Positions 26,703-35,720 of a stretch of DNA of 64,000 nt are shown here, one piece after another. Position numbers and translations under genes: made by a program. The notes below the pieces were generated by a model. The model did not search any database. It saw only the letters and a list, made by a program, of their open reading frames with translations, and was not told the DNA's origin. The stretch is from CAVWGP01 sp963754645 (GTDB lineage Bacteria; Pseudomonadota; Alphaproteobacteria; Bin65). The DNA is taken from positions 558,001 to 622,000 of the forward strand of contig CAVWGP010000011.1 in assembly GCA_963754645.1 (NCBI GenBank), given 5' to 3'. Every line of letters begins with the position of its first letter. Position 1 is the first letter of the stretch.

Positions 26703-27551
26703 TCAATCTTTCAAGAGTTTGGGTTGCTTTGCCTTCACGCGCTTCGCTATTTCCTTGATCGGAGGCTCCAGCGGCAAGTCTTCGGGCATGGGCACATTTG
26801 CGTCACGCATGACCTTCCGGACGCGCGATCCGACTTCGCGGTTTTTGCCGATCGCTTCTTGTTCGTTACGAATGTTTTCGCGCTTGATGACGTCAGCGGC
26901 CAAATTCATCTGAAAATCATTGGCTGAAAGCTCCAAGGCGCCTGCGCGGTCGAACAGCAACTCCTTGTCGCCAAGCTTCTTGCGGCGCTTTACCGCCTGA
27001 AGTGGCATATCGTAAAGCCCTTGGTAGCGGGCATCGTGAAACGCCGCTTGTTGCGCGTTCTTGACGCCTGCATCCCTGGCGACGCTGCTCACTTTCTTGA
27101 ACGAACCCGACACTCGCTGTCGAAGCTCAAGGCGCCGCTCGTCGTCGGTCAAGCTGTCGCGCTGCTCCATGCGGCGGGTTTGGATGGCAAAATAGGCTTG
27201 CGCAGCCGCGATCTCGGTTTTTGCGGGATCGCCGTTCATCGCAACAAGGTAACAGGCCCCTCTACTGAGAAAAAAATCGACAATCTTTCTTTTTGCGCCG
27301 CTGCCGAGGCTGACCATTTTCGTCGTGCGGCGAAAATGGTTCTCGGCCTTTAGGCCAATGCCCGCGCAAGCATCTGTTGCCCGCTGCATGACACTTTCAA
27401 ACGATTCCCAAATTGGGTAGCCCAATACCCCATGAATTTCGCGCGCCAGCCAGTAATCGTTCCCCGTCGGCGTAACTCGTTTTAATTCCTCTAATTTTGC
27501 CATCGTAGTTTGATATTTTGGCGTTTGGGAATTGTCGGGCAAATTCGGCAT
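26703..27551 (-). CDS. DinD-like DNA-damage-inducible protein
   Basis: The 282-residue protein has the DinD layout: an N-terminal BRO/KilA-like part with YWLAREIHGVLGYPIWESFE, an RGACYLVAMNGDPAK core, and a basic C-terminal half rich in charged helices. DinD proteins act in the SOS response, reportedly inhibiting RecA in E. coli. Start ATG 27551 has a GAGGG ribosome site; a second ATG lies 16 codons inside. GC content is visibly lower than in neighbours, suggesting acquisition. No clear LexA box was recognised upstream. Confidence 0.85.
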   Translation of the reverse strand: MPNLPDNSQTPKYQTTMAKLEELKRVTPTGNDYWLAREIHGVLGYPIWESFESVMQRATDACAGIGLKAENHFRRTTKMVSLGSGAKRKIVDFFLSRGACYLVAMNGDPAKTEIAAAQAYFAIQTRRMEQRDSLTDDERRLELRQRVSGSFKKVSSVARDAGVKNAQQAAFHDARYQGLYDMPLQAVKRRKKLGDKELLFDRAGALELSANDFQMNLAADVIKRENIRNEQEAIGKNREVGSRVRKVMRDANVPMPEDLPLEPPIKEIAKRVKAKQPKLLKD

Positions 27552-27643
27552 TTTTAGCCCTCGTATTGATTTTCAATTTGCGCCATGTCATTTCCATCAC
27601 ATCATTTCTCATCTTTGACATCAATGCCAAATTCGAGGCGCAA

Positions 27644-28108
27644 ATGAACGGCGAGCGGCGCAAGATTGAGGAGAAAGTCAGAGAAAAAATACAAGAAATT
27701 CAATATCTTGATGAAAAAATTCGCGATGCGAGAGTCTATCTTCAAGCCTTGCAGGATGTGTTGCGCATGTTGCCGCGCGAAGGCGTAGCTGCACCCAGTC
27801 CGCAAGAAACATTGCGCATTGGCAGTTTAGCCGCGCGCGCGCGTGACATTATACGGTCTTCGAAAAAACCCTTACATATCAAAGATATAATAAGAGAAAT
27901 GGGCAATCCCGAGACGCGCAAGAACTTGACAGGGCTGGGCGGTTCATTGGCGGCATACGCACGAAGGCAGCAGATATTCGTTCGAACCGCGCCGAACACG
28001 TTTGGCTTAGTCGAATTGGGGCATGACGGTCATTCGTCACCTGTGCCGCCATCCGATTTTGGTCAGGACGACATTTCGATTTCAACAGCCCAAGGGCTTG
28101 GCTCTTGA
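27644..28108 (+). CDS. Coiled-coil protein with a C-terminal winged-helix-like (HARE-HTH-type) domain
   Basis: About 154 residues from ATG 27644. Residues 1-45 form an amphipathic coiled coil (ERRKIEEKVREKIQEI). Residues 65-130 look like a HARE-HTH or related winged helix: ARARDIIRSSKKPLHIKDIIREM, then GLGGSLAAYARRQQIFVR and FGLVELG. Such domains are often fused to DNA-modifying or restriction proteins. Here it is stand-alone, divergent from dinD, with shared low GC. Longer in-frame starts to 27518 exist but overlap the dinD 5' end. Confidence 0.7.
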   Translation: MNGERRKIEEKVREKIQEIQYLDEKIRDARVYLQALQDVLRMLPREGVAAPSPQETLRIGSLAARARDIIRSSKKPLHIKDIIREMGNPETRKNLTGLGGSLAAYARRQQIFVRTAPNTFGLVELGHDGHSSPVPPSDFGQDDISISTAQGLGS

Positions 28109-28288
28109 GCGAATTTGCCAGCGCGCGAGTTTTCCGCGAGAAAGTTGTACTCTTGCCTCGCCACGTTAAGTCACAGGGGCAAAACCGCCCTCACCCGTAA
28201 CCGCATTCGCCGAGGCGCCCGGTCCGCCCTGTTATCGATCGCCAAACAAACCGATACCCGGCACTCACGGCAATCCGCATCGCTTAGC

Positions 28289-29704
28289 ATGACCGCCACC
28301 GATATCCGCTACATCAGCACGCGCGGCGCGGCGCCGCCGCTGGGCTTCGCCGATGTGCTGCTCGCCGGCTTGGCGCGCGACGGCGGGCTCTATGTGCCCG
28401 AGCGCTGGCCGAGCTTCGGCATGGATGATTTCGGCGCGCTCAAGGGCCGGCCCTATGCCGAAGTTGCGGCGCGCATCCTGCAGCCCTTCATCGGCTCGGC
28501 CATCGCCGCGCCGGCGCTCGCCGCGATGACGGCCAAGGCCTATGCCGGGTTCGATGCGCCCGAGGTTGCGCCCATCGTGCCGCTCGGCGCCAACGAATTC
28601 CTGCTGGAGTTGTTTCACGGGCCGACTTTGGCCTTCAAGGATTTCGCGCTGCAGCTCGTCGGTCCCATGTTCGAGCACGTCCTGGCGGCGCGTGGCCAGC
28701 GCATCACGATTCTCGGCGCGACCTCGGGCGACACGGGCTCCGCCGCCATTGCCGCTTGCGCCGGCCGCGCCGCGATGCGGATTTTCATCCTGCATCCCAA
28801 GGGCCGCGTCTCCGAGGTGCAGCGCCGGCAGATGACGACGGTCGACGCGGCCAACGTGCACAATATCGCGATCGAAGGCACCTTCGACGATTGCCAGGAT
28901 CTGGTGAAGGCCGCGTTCAACGATCTCGCCTTGCGCGACCGGCTCAATCTCTCGGCGATCAATTCGATCAATTGGGCGCGCGTCGCGATCCAGATCGTCT
29001 ATTACGTGTGGGCCTGGCTCAAATGCGGCGGCACGGGCGGGCCCGTCGCCTTCGCCGTGCCCACCGGCAATTTCGGCAATGTCTATGCCGGCTATGCGGC
29101 GCGCCGGATCGGCGTGCCGGTGGCGCAGCTCATCGTCGGCTCGAACCGCAACGATATCCTGACCCGGTTTTTCGACGATCGCGCCATGGTCATGCGCCAG
29201 GTCGAGCCGAGCCTGTCGCCGAGCATGGATATTCAGGTGTCGAGCAATTTCGAGCGCCTGCTGTTCGATCTGCTGGCGCGCGATGGCGCCGCGGTCGCCG
29301 CCGCCATGGCGGAGTTCCGCCGCACCGGACGTTTGCCGATAAGCGAAGAGGCGTGGCGCGCGGCGCGCGCGCTGTTCGACGCGGCGCGCTTCAGCGACAA
29401 CGAGACCTTGGACTGGATCGCGCGCATCCACCGCGAAACCGGCCGCATCCTCGATCCGCACAGCGCCATCGGCGTCGCCGCCGGCCGCAGCCGGCGGCGC
29501 GACGCGGCAACGCCGCTGATCGCGCTGGCGACCGCGCATCCGGCGAAATTCCCCGATGCCGTGGCGCGCGCCACCGGCACGGCACCGGCCCTGCCGCCCG
29601 GTCTCGCCGATCTCATGACGCGGCGCGAAAATTACATAACGCTTCCCAACGACAGCCGCGCGCTGTTCGCGCATATCGAGGCGCAAACCAGGAGCCCGGC
29701 ATGA
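28289..29704 (+). CDS. thrC: Threonine synthase
   Basis: ThrC converts O-phosphohomoserine to threonine with PLP. The 471-residue protein begins YISTRGAAPPLGFADVLL and carries the PLP-lysine motif FHGPTLAFKDFALQ, the ATSGDTGSAA phosphate-binding loop and PTGNFGNVYAGY. Length is typical for the longer (class 1, yeast/E. coli-like) enzymes. Start ATG 28289 is the first matching the family. The final ATGA overlaps the M16 peptidase start, a pairing common in alphaproteobacteria. The thrB gene lies elsewhere in the window. Confidence 0.97.
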   Translation: MTATDIRYISTRGAAPPLGFADVLLAGLARDGGLYVPERWPSFGMDDFGALKGRPYAEVAARILQPFIGSAIAAPALAAMTAKAYAGFDAPEVAPIVPLGANEFLLELFHGPTLAFKDFALQLVGPMFEHVLAARGQRITILGATSGDTGSAAIAACAGRAAMRIFILHPKGRVSEVQRRQMTTVDAANVHNIAIEGTFDDCQDLVKAAFNDLALRDRLNLSAINSINWARVAIQIVYYVWAWLKCGGTGGPVAFAVPTGNFGNVYAGYAARRIGVPVAQLIVGSNRNDILTRFFDDRAMVMRQVEPSLSPSMDIQVSSNFERLLFDLLARDGAAVAAAMAEFRRTGRLPISEEAWRAARALFDAARFSDNETLDWIARIHRETGRILDPHSAIGVAAGRSRRRDAATPLIALATAHPAKFPDAVARATGTAPALPPGLADLMTRRENYITLPNDSRALFAHIEAQTRSPA

Positions 29705-30967
29705 ATTCGGTTCAGATCACGACTCTCGCCAACGGCATCACCGTCGCGACCGACCGCATGGAGCAGGTCGAAACCGCCACGGTCGGCGTCTGGGTCGGCA
29801 CCGGCACGCGCTACGAAACGCCCGAGATCAACGGCATTTCCCACATGCTCGAGCACATGGCGTTCAAGGGCACGGCGCGGCGCTCGGCGCGCGACATCGC
29901 CGAGGAAATCGAAGCCGTGGGCGGCCATCTCAACGCCTATACGGCGCGCGAAACGACCGCCTATTTCGCCAAGGTGATGAAGCCCGACGTGGCGCTCGCG
30001 CTCGACATCATCGGCGACATCCTGCTCAATTCGCAATTCGAAGCCGACGAGCTGGCGCGCGAACGCGAAGTCGTGCTGCAGGAGCTGGGCCAGGCCGAGG
30101 ACACGCCCGACGACATCGTCTTCGATCATTTCCAGTCCGCCGCCTATCCCGATCAGCCGCTCGGCCGGCCCGTGCTCGGCAGCGAGGAAACCGTGATGGC
30201 GATGAACCGCGACGTGCTCATGGCGCATATGCGGCGGTTTTATTGCGGGCGGCGCATGTTCGTGGCGGCGGCCGGCAAGGTCGAGCACGCCGCGGTCCTG
30301 GACCAGGCGGCGCGCCTTTTCTGCTGGCGTGCCCGCGGGCGAGCCGGCAGCGCCGGCGCCGGGCCGCTATGTCGGCGGCGAATTCCGCAACGGCGACGAG
30401 CTGGAGCAAGCCCATATCGTGCTGGGGTTTCCGGGCATTCCCATCGGCCATGCCGACAAATACGCGATGGCGGCCTTATCGACGATCCTCGGCGGCGGCA
30501 TGTCGTCGCGCCTGTTCCAGGAGGTGCGCGAAAAACGCGGCCTCGTCTACAGCATCTACAGCTTCCACAACGGATTTGCCGATTGCGGGCTGTTCGGCCT
30601 TTATGCCGGAACCGGCGACAAGAGCATTCCCGAGGTCATCCCGCTGGTGTTCGACGAGCTGGCCGGCATTGTCGGCCGGATCAAGCCGCAGGAGCTGGCG
30701 CGCGCCAAGGCGCAGCTCAAGGCCGACGTGCTCATGTCGCTCGAAAGCACCAGCGCGCGCGCCGAGCAGGCGGCGCGCCAGCTCATGTATTACGGCCGCA
30801 TCGTGCCGGTTGCCGAAAGCGTCGCCGAAATCGACGCGATCGACGATGCCGCGCTCAAGCGCTGCATCGAAACGATCCTCGCCGGCCCGCTGACCGTGGC
30901 CGCGCTCGGCCCGGTCGCGAGCCTGGAGAGCTATGCGAAGCTGGGCGCGCGGTTGGGGTATCGGTAG
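29701..30967 (+). CDS. M16 family zinc metallopeptidase (processing-peptidase-like), frameshifted
   Basis: A homologue of mitochondrial processing peptidase and PqqL-type proteases. The N-terminal half has the inverted zinc motif in HMLEHMAFKGT, then YTARETTAYFAKV and the downstream glutamate in VVLQELGQAED. Near 30322 the frame must drop one base; beyond it the C-terminal half continues normally (GRYVGGEFR..., GGGMSSRLFQEVREKRGLVYS...) to the stop at 30967. Corrected length is about 421 residues, as in the family. One inserted base is the simplest explanation. Translationally coupled to thrC. Confidence 0.9.
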
Positions 30968-30978
30968 AAGCGCGGCGC

Positions 30979-31421
30979 TTACCGGTAAGCGCTGAAACGC
31001 TGGCCGGCCGCTTCGGCCCGCACCGAGACGATGCGCCACCACAAGCGCCGCGCCCAGGCCGAAAATAACGTGGATGATGAACGGAATAGGCGAGCCGGCC
31101 TGCCGGCGCGTCCCTGAGCGCCAGGGTTGAAGTGCAGCAACTGCGCCGCGACCGGCGCCAAACCGAGCAAAATGCCCTTCAACCACCACCAACGATTGAG
31201 CAGCGGAATGACGAGCAGCAAGCCGTAAATTCCGCCCCATACCAGCGGGCGATAGGCGGCCTCGGGCAGGGGCGGCGGCGGATTCGGCGGTGAAGCCCAA
31301 CAGCGATTGGACATTGAGCGCCGTGAAGGCGCGGCCGGCGAGGAACATGAACGACGGCGCCGAACATCCCGGCGCCGAAGGCCAAGGTTAACTGCCGCAA
31401 CAATCCCGCAATCGCCGACAT
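30979..31421 (-). pseudogene. Small polytopic membrane protein broken by about five single-base insertions
   Basis: From ATG 31421 the three frames can be stitched into one plausible 145-residue membrane protein. Segments are AGLLRQLTLAFGAGMFGAVV, then MFLAGRAFTALNVQSLLGF, then LVWGGIYGLLLVIPLLNRWWW and LLGLAPVAAQLLHFNP. It continues as LAYPFIIHVIFGLGAALWW, ending RAEAAGQRFSAYR. Each junction (near 31350, 31290, 31115, 31095 and 31042) is repaired by removing one base. Each piece is protein-like in a different frame, so the gene was recently intact or is misread. Family not recognised. Confidence 0.6.
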
Positions 31422-31452
31422 TATGTCTCCCCTCGCGGCTTCCCCAAACGCG

Positions 31453-32019
31453 TCAGGCCCGCCCGCCGCTCGATGACAGCATCATCGGGTCAATTCCGAT
31501 TTTTGCCAAGGCCCGGCGCCATTTTTCGTCGTCGGCCAGGTTGAAGACGATGTCCTCGTCGGCCTCGACGGTGAGCCAGCCGTTTTCGCGGATTTCGCGT
31601 TCGAGTTGTCCCGGCCCCCAGCCGGCATAGCCCAGGGCCAAGAGGCAGGCGCGCGGGCCGCGGCCGGCGGCGATTTCCTTCAGCAGCTCGACCGAGGCGG
31701 TCAAACGAACGCCGCCTTGGATTTCGATCGTGCCCTCGATCTTGTAGTCGTCGGTGTGCAGGACGAAGCCGTTGCCCGGCTCGACCGGGCCGCCGATATG
31801 CACCGCGATGCGGCGCTGCACCGGCTTGTCCTTGACGCCGACCTGATCGAGCAATTCCTCGAATGCCAGCTTGCGCTCGACGCGGTTGACGATCAGGCCC
31901 ATGGCGCTGCGCTTGGAATGCTCGCACATGTAGATGATGGTTTGCGCGAAACGCGGGTCGGGCATGTTGGGCATGGCGACCAGCAGTTTGCCTTTCAGAT
32001 ATTCGACGCCAACCGCCAT
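31453..32019 (-). CDS. YqgE/AlgH family protein
   Basis: A 188-residue protein of the conserved UPF0301 family. Landmarks are GKLLVAMPNMPDPRFAQTIIYMCEHS at the N-terminus, GLIVNR, the central VHIGGPVEPGNGFVLHT, and LGYAGWGPGQLEREI near the C-terminus. The biochemical role is unsettled; in some bacteria it is linked to alginate regulation. Start ATG 32019 gives the standard N-terminus. Divergent from the DsbD-like gene at 32137. Confidence 0.95.
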   Translation of the reverse strand: MAVGVEYLKGKLLVAMPNMPDPRFAQTIIYMCEHSKRSAMGLIVNRVERKLAFEELLDQVGVKDKPVQRRIAVHIGGPVEPGNGFVLHTDDYKIEGTIEIQGGVRLTASVELLKEIAAGRGPRACLLALGYAGWGPGQLEREIRENGWLTVEADEDIVFNLADDEKWRRALAKIGIDPMMLSSSGGRA

Positions 32020-32136
32020 TCTGTCCCGCGCTATGTCGCCCGATCGGTCCGGCCGCCCACAGAAACGTGATCCCGCGCGCCGGCAAATTGAACCAATGCA
32101 AAGATACTGATTACAGGTTGAAGGCATATATAGTTT

Positions 32137-33039
32137 GTGAATATGGGCAAGGTCATGACCTCCGATTGGGGACGAAGCGCCGCCGCGTTGCTCGCGGGCG
32201 GCCTTGCATTCTCTATTTGTTCCAGCGCCGCGGCGGAAATCGGCGCGAGCCCGTGGCAGAAAACCGAGCGCGCGATGGTGCGCCTCGTCGCCGCGGCCTC
32301 CGCGGTCGGGCGTTCGGACGAAATTCTCGTCGGCGTCGAAATGCGGATGCAGCCCGGCTGGAAAACCTATTGGCGCCATCCCGGCGAGGCCGGCTTGCCG
32401 CCGCGCTTCAACTGGCAAGGCTCGGCGAACATCGCGGCGCAGGACGTGATCTGGCCGACACCCGAGCGCTTCGCGGTCGGCGGCGTCGAAAGCATCGGCT
32501 ACACGGCGCGCGTCATCTTGCCGATCCGGCTCAAGCTCGCGGCGCCTGGCCGTGCCGCCGCCATGAAATTGCATCTCGCCTATGCCGTGTGCCGCGAGAT
32601 CTGCGTGCCCGACGAAGCGACGCTGTCGCTGGCCTTGCCTGTGGGCAACGGCGCGCGCACGGCTCATGCGGGCGAGATCGCGCGCTTCGCCGCGCTTGCG
32701 CCGCGCCCGGGCGGCGCGCACGGCTGGCATGTCGAATATGCCGGGCACGAGCTGCCGCCACGCCCCGGCGCCGCGCCGCGCTCGATGCTGATGGTGACGC
32801 TGGTCAGCGGCAAGACGCCGTTCGGCCATCCGGATTTGCTCGTGGTCGGCGAGACGGGCGAGCATTACGGGCGGGCCGCGCTGCGCGTCATCGACATGGG
32901 CCGCCGCGTCCATTTCATCCTGCCGCACACGGCGGCGGCGAGCGGCGCCGGCGAGAAAGGCCGCGAAATTCTCCTGACCGTCATCGACGGCGCGCGGTCC
33001 GGCGAATTCACCTTCCGCGTCGGCGGCGCCGAACACTAA
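32137..33039 (+). CDS. DsbD N-terminal-like periplasmic domain protein
   Basis: About 300 residues with a signal peptide (hydrophobic run AAALLAGGLAFSICSSAAA ending near residue 33) followed by a domain like the alpha domain of protein-disulfide reductase DsbD: GWKTYWRHPGEAGLPP, then the redox-type cysteine pair CREICVPDEATL. No membrane core of full DsbD is attached. It probably serves thiol-disulfide exchange in the periplasm. ATGs at 32137, 32143 and 32155 are all usable; the exact start is open. Confidence 0.85.
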   Translation: MNMGKVMTSDWGRSAAALLAGGLAFSICSSAAAEIGASPWQKTERAMVRLVAAASAVGRSDEILVGVEMRMQPGWKTYWRHPGEAGLPPRFNWQGSANIAAQDVIWPTPERFAVGGVESIGYTARVILPIRLKLAAPGRAAAMKLHLAYAVCREICVPDEATLSLALPVGNGARTAHAGEIARFAALAPRPGGAHGWHVEYAGHELPPRPGAAPRSMLMVTLVSGKTPFGHPDLLVVGETGEHYGRAALRVIDMGRRVHFILPHTAAASGAGEKGREILLTVIDGARSGEFTFRVGGAEH

Positions 33040-33166
33040 CGGCGCCGCAGGGGGCTTGGCAGCGGGCGGCGCTGCCACTATGTCTTGCTCGGTTGCAAAC
33101 CAGCCGGACGCGGGCCGTGCCCCGCCGGCAACCTCGACAATCTCAATTCCAGCTCAGGGGGACACA

Positions 33167-33649
33167 ATGGCAGTCACAGCCGGCGAAAAAGTTCCTTCGG
33201 TCAAACTCAAGGTCATGACCAAGGACGGCATCAAGGACGTCACGACGGATGAATTGTTCGGCAAGGGCAAGGCGGTGATGTTCGCCGTGCCGGGCGCGTT
33301 TACGCCGACCTGCTCGGCGAAGCATCTGCCGGGCTTCCTCAACAAGCTCGACGATCTCAAGATGAAGGGCGTCGACAAGGTCGTGTGCCTCTCGGTCAAC
33401 GACGCCTTCGTCATGGGCGCCTGGGGCAAGGACCAGAAGGTCGACGACAAGATCGTCATGGCCGCCGACGGCAACGGCGACTTCACCAAGAAGATGGGCC
33501 TCGAAATGGATGGCACCGGCTTCGGCCTCGGCATGCGCAGCAAGCGCTACGCCATGGTCACGCAAGACGGCGCGATCAAGACGCTCAGCGTCGAAGAGCC
33601 CGGCAAGTTCGAAGTATCGAGCGCCGAAGCGGTGCTCAAGACGCTCTAA
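33167..33649 (+). CDS. Peroxiredoxin (Prx5/AhpE-like 1-Cys type)
   Basis: A 160-residue thiol peroxidase. The peroxidatic cysteine lies in PGAFTPTCSAKHLPGF, the Prx5 signature, followed by CLSVNDAFVMGAWGK. The family reduces hydrogen and alkyl hydroperoxides, often with glutathione or thioredoxin. The ATG at 33167, preceded by CAGGGGGACACA, gives the usual N-terminus MAVTAGEKVPSVKLK; the longer open frame upstream is not homologous. A strong terminator follows at 33672-33712. Confidence 0.95.
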   Translation: MAVTAGEKVPSVKLKVMTKDGIKDVTTDELFGKGKAVMFAVPGAFTPTCSAKHLPGFLNKLDDLKMKGVDKVVCLSVNDAFVMGAWGKDQKVDDKIVMAADGNGDFTKKMGLEMDGTGFGLGMRSKRYAMVTQDGAIKTLSVEEPGKFEVSSAEAVLKTL

Positions 33650-33658
33650 GCGCGCACT

Positions 33659-34153
33659 CTATTCGTCATCGACGGGCTCCGCCGCGCGATCGGCGGAGCC
33701 CGTTCGTTTTTTGAGAAACGGCGTCATGCCGGAGCGCGCCAGGGCGTCGGCGCGTTCGTTTTCAACATGCCCGGCATGGCCGCGCACCCAGTGCCACGCG
33801 ACCTTGTGATGCCCGATCGCGGCTTCCAGGCGCTGCCACAGATCGACGTTCTTCACCGGCTTCTTGTCCGCCGTTTTCCAGCCGCGCGCCTTCCATTGCG
33901 GCAGCCATTGGGTGATGCCGTTCTTGAGATACTGGCTGTCGGTGTGAACGTGCGCCGTCACCGGATGCTTGAGCGCTTCGAGCGCGCGGATCGCGGCCAT
34001 CATTTCCATGCGATTGTTCGTCGTCGCCGCCTCGCCGCCGCACAGCTCCTTTTCGCTGGCGTCGTAGCGCAGCAGCGCGCCCCAGCCGCCCGGCCCGGGA
34101 TTTCCCGCGCAGGCGCCGTCGGTGTAGATGTCGACGCGCTTCGCGGTGCTCAT
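33659..34153 (-). CDS. rnhA: Ribonuclease HI
   Basis: RNase HI cleaves RNA in RNA-DNA hybrids. The 164-residue protein has all four catalytic acids: YTDGACAGNPGPGGWG (Asp), NNRMEMMAAI (Glu), VHTDSQYL (Asp) and ENERADALA (Asp), plus the flexible-loop histidine in VRGHAGH. Start ATG 34153 overlaps the thrB stop by four bases. The 3' end encodes a short acidic tail, overlaid by the terminator of the convergent peroxiredoxin gene. Confidence 0.97.
   Translation of the reverse strand: MSTAKRVDIYTDGACAGNPGPGGWGALLRYDASEKELCGGEAATTNNRMEMMAAIRALEALKHPVTAHVHTDSQYLKNGITQWLPQWKARGWKTADKKPVKNVDLWQRLEAAIGHHKVAWHWVRGHAGHVENERADALARSGMTPFLKKRTGSADRAAEPVDDE
33672..33712 (+). terminator. Rho-independent terminator of the peroxiredoxin gene
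   Basis: A perfect 12-base stem (ACGGGCTCCGCC at 33672-33683 with its complement at 33692-33703), 8-base loop, then TTTTTT at 33707-33712. It lies 23 bases past the peroxiredoxin stop and inside the 3' coding end of the convergent rnhA. Confidence 0.85.
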
Positions 34154-35115
34154 GCGCCGAGGCCCAGTTCGCCGGGCTTTTTCACGCGCTGGTGGAAGCG
34201 CAGCTTGCGGTAATATTCGAGCGGATTGTGCGGCGTCACCAGCGCGCCTTCGGCGCGGAAGATCCAATCGTGCAGGCGCGTCAGCAAAAAGCGCAAGGCG
34301 CTGCCGCGCAGCAGCACTTGCAGCGCGCCGCGCTCCGCCGCCGTCAGCGTCAGCACCTTGCCATAGGCGCCAACCAGGGCCTTGGCGTTGGTCACGTTGT
34401 AGCTGCCGTCGCGCTCGAAGCACCAGGCGTTGAGGCATACGGCTACGTCGTAGGCGAGAAAATCATTGCAGGCGAAATAGAAATCGATCAAGCCCGAAAC
34501 GCGATTGGCGAGGAAGAATACGTTGTCCGGGAACAGATCGGCGTGGATGACGCCCGAAGGCAAGTCCCGCGGCCAATGCTTTTCGAGAAAAGCCAGCTCG
34601 GCTTCGATTTCGCCGGCCAGGCCGTTCTGCACTTCGTGGGCGCGCGGCGCGCATTTCTCGAACAGCGGCCGCCAGTCGCTCAACGACAAGGCGTTGGCCC
34701 GGCGCCCGGAATAATCGCGCCCGGCCTCGTGCAGGCGCGCCAGCGCGTCGCCGAGCGGGGCGCAATGTTCGAGCCGCACATGGCGCGTCGAGACGCCTTG
34801 CAGATAGGTTACGATCGCGGCCGGCCGGTCGCACAATTCGCGCAGCGCGTTGCCGTCCTTGCCGTGAACCGGCGTGGGGCAGGCGAGGCCGTTGGCGGCG
34901 AGGTGATCCATCAAGCCGAGGAAGAACGGCAGATCCTGCGGCGCCACGCGCTTTTCATAGAGCGTGAGGATGAAGCGCCCGCGCTCGGTTTCGAGATAGT
35001 AGTTCGAATTCTCGACGCCCTCGGCGATGCCCTTGAACGAGAGCGGCGCGCCGATCTCGTACTCGTCCAGGAACGCGGCGAGCGCGTCGTCATCGACTTC
35101 GGTGTAAACGGCCAT
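34150..35115 (-). CDS. thrB: Homoserine kinase (ThrB, aminoglycoside-phosphotransferase-like)
   Basis: This is the second, APH-fold type of homoserine kinase common in alphaproteobacteria, making O-phosphohomoserine for ThrC. The 321-residue protein begins VYTEVDDDALAAFLDEY. It has the nucleotide region FKGIAEGVENSNYYLET, the catalytic loop VIHADLFPDNVFF, and the metal-binding GLIDFYFACND. ATG 35115 is preferred over 35184 because it starts the family consensus. Overlaps rnhA, forming the thrB-rnhA pair seen in related genomes. Confidence 0.95.
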   Translation of the reverse strand: MAVYTEVDDDALAAFLDEYEIGAPLSFKGIAEGVENSNYYLETERGRFILTLYEKRVAPQDLPFFLGLMDHLAANGLACPTPVHGKDGNALRELCDRPAAIVTYLQGVSTRHVRLEHCAPLGDALARLHEAGRDYSGRRANALSLSDWRPLFEKCAPRAHEVQNGLAGEIEAELAFLEKHWPRDLPSGVIHADLFPDNVFFLANRVSGLIDFYFACNDFLAYDVAVCLNAWCFERDGSYNVTNAKALVGAYGKVLTLTAAERGALQVLLRGSALRFLLTRLHDWIFRAEGALVTPHNPLEYYRKLRFHQRVKKPGELGLGA

Positions 35116-35225
35116 GGCGCGCAACATAGACGGTCTCGCCCGTCGCGCGCGAGGGGGCGAATTCGGGCTTAACCTCGCCGGCACGCGATGCTAGTTTCGC
35201 CGCTGACCTGACGGAGGGACGGCTC

Positions 35226-35720
35226 ATGCGCGCAATGGCGATCCTGGCGCTGGCGGCACTCGGCGTTTCGATGATCTCGACGGCGCCCTCGGCGCAATCG
35301 GAAAAGCCCGATCGCCGCTCCTGCGCCCAGGCAACGCGGCCGGTGGCGCAAGCGCTCGCCGAGCGCGCCGCGGCCCATCTCGCCAAGGCCGGGCCCAAGC
35401 AGGGCTTCGCCGATTTCCAGGATCCGGCCGGCGGATTCCTCGATGGCGATCTCTACGTCTTCGTGTTCGATTTCCCCGGCGTGCTGGTGGCGAGCGGCGG
35501 CTTTCCCCAGCATGTCGGGCGCAATCTTCTCAACCATGGCGGCGCGGCGACCGAGAATGTCGGCGCGATGCTCCGGGTCGCCAAGGAGCAGGGCAAGGGT
35601 TGGGTCGAATATCAATGGCTCAATCCCTGCTCGGGCCGGCGCGAAACCAAAATCAGCTATGTCGTCCGCGTCGGCGACCACATCGTCGGCGTCGGCGCCT
35701 ATCTGCGCGAGGGCGTGTGA
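35226..35720 (+). CDS. Secreted single-Cache-domain protein
   Basis: About 164 residues: a signal peptide (LALAALGVSMISTAPSA, cleavage near residue 24), then a domain resembling Cache-type sensors. Landmarks are FQDPAGGFLDGDLYVFVFDFPGVLVASGG, then PQHVGRNL and WVEYQWLNPCSGR with VGDHIVGVGAY at the end. Stand-alone Cache proteins are presumed small-ligand binders in the periplasm. Ligand unknown. The intergenic stretch after it carries DnaA-box-like sites. Confidence 0.8.
   Translation: MRAMAILALAALGVSMISTAPSAQSEKPDRRSCAQATRPVAQALAERAAAHLAKAGPKQGFADFQDPAGGFLDGDLYVFVFDFPGVLVASGGFPQHVGRNLLNHGGAATENVGAMLRVAKEQGKGWVEYQWLNPCSGRRETKISYVVRVGDHIVGVGAYLREGV

Noticed and set aside
26840..26900. Possible LexA/SOS box (GTTC-type) near dinD
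   Set aside because: The GTTCGTTACGAATGTT stretch is inside the dinD coding region, not upstream of its start.
28109..28288. Possible leader or riboswitch upstream of thrC
   Set aside because: No threonine-rich leader peptide, attenuator stem with T-run or known riboswitch core could be identified.
32049..32136. Possible inverted promoter or switch between yqgE and the DsbD-like gene
   Set aside because: Only ordinary AT-rich promoter-like sequence (near 32120-32140), with no inverted repeats of note.
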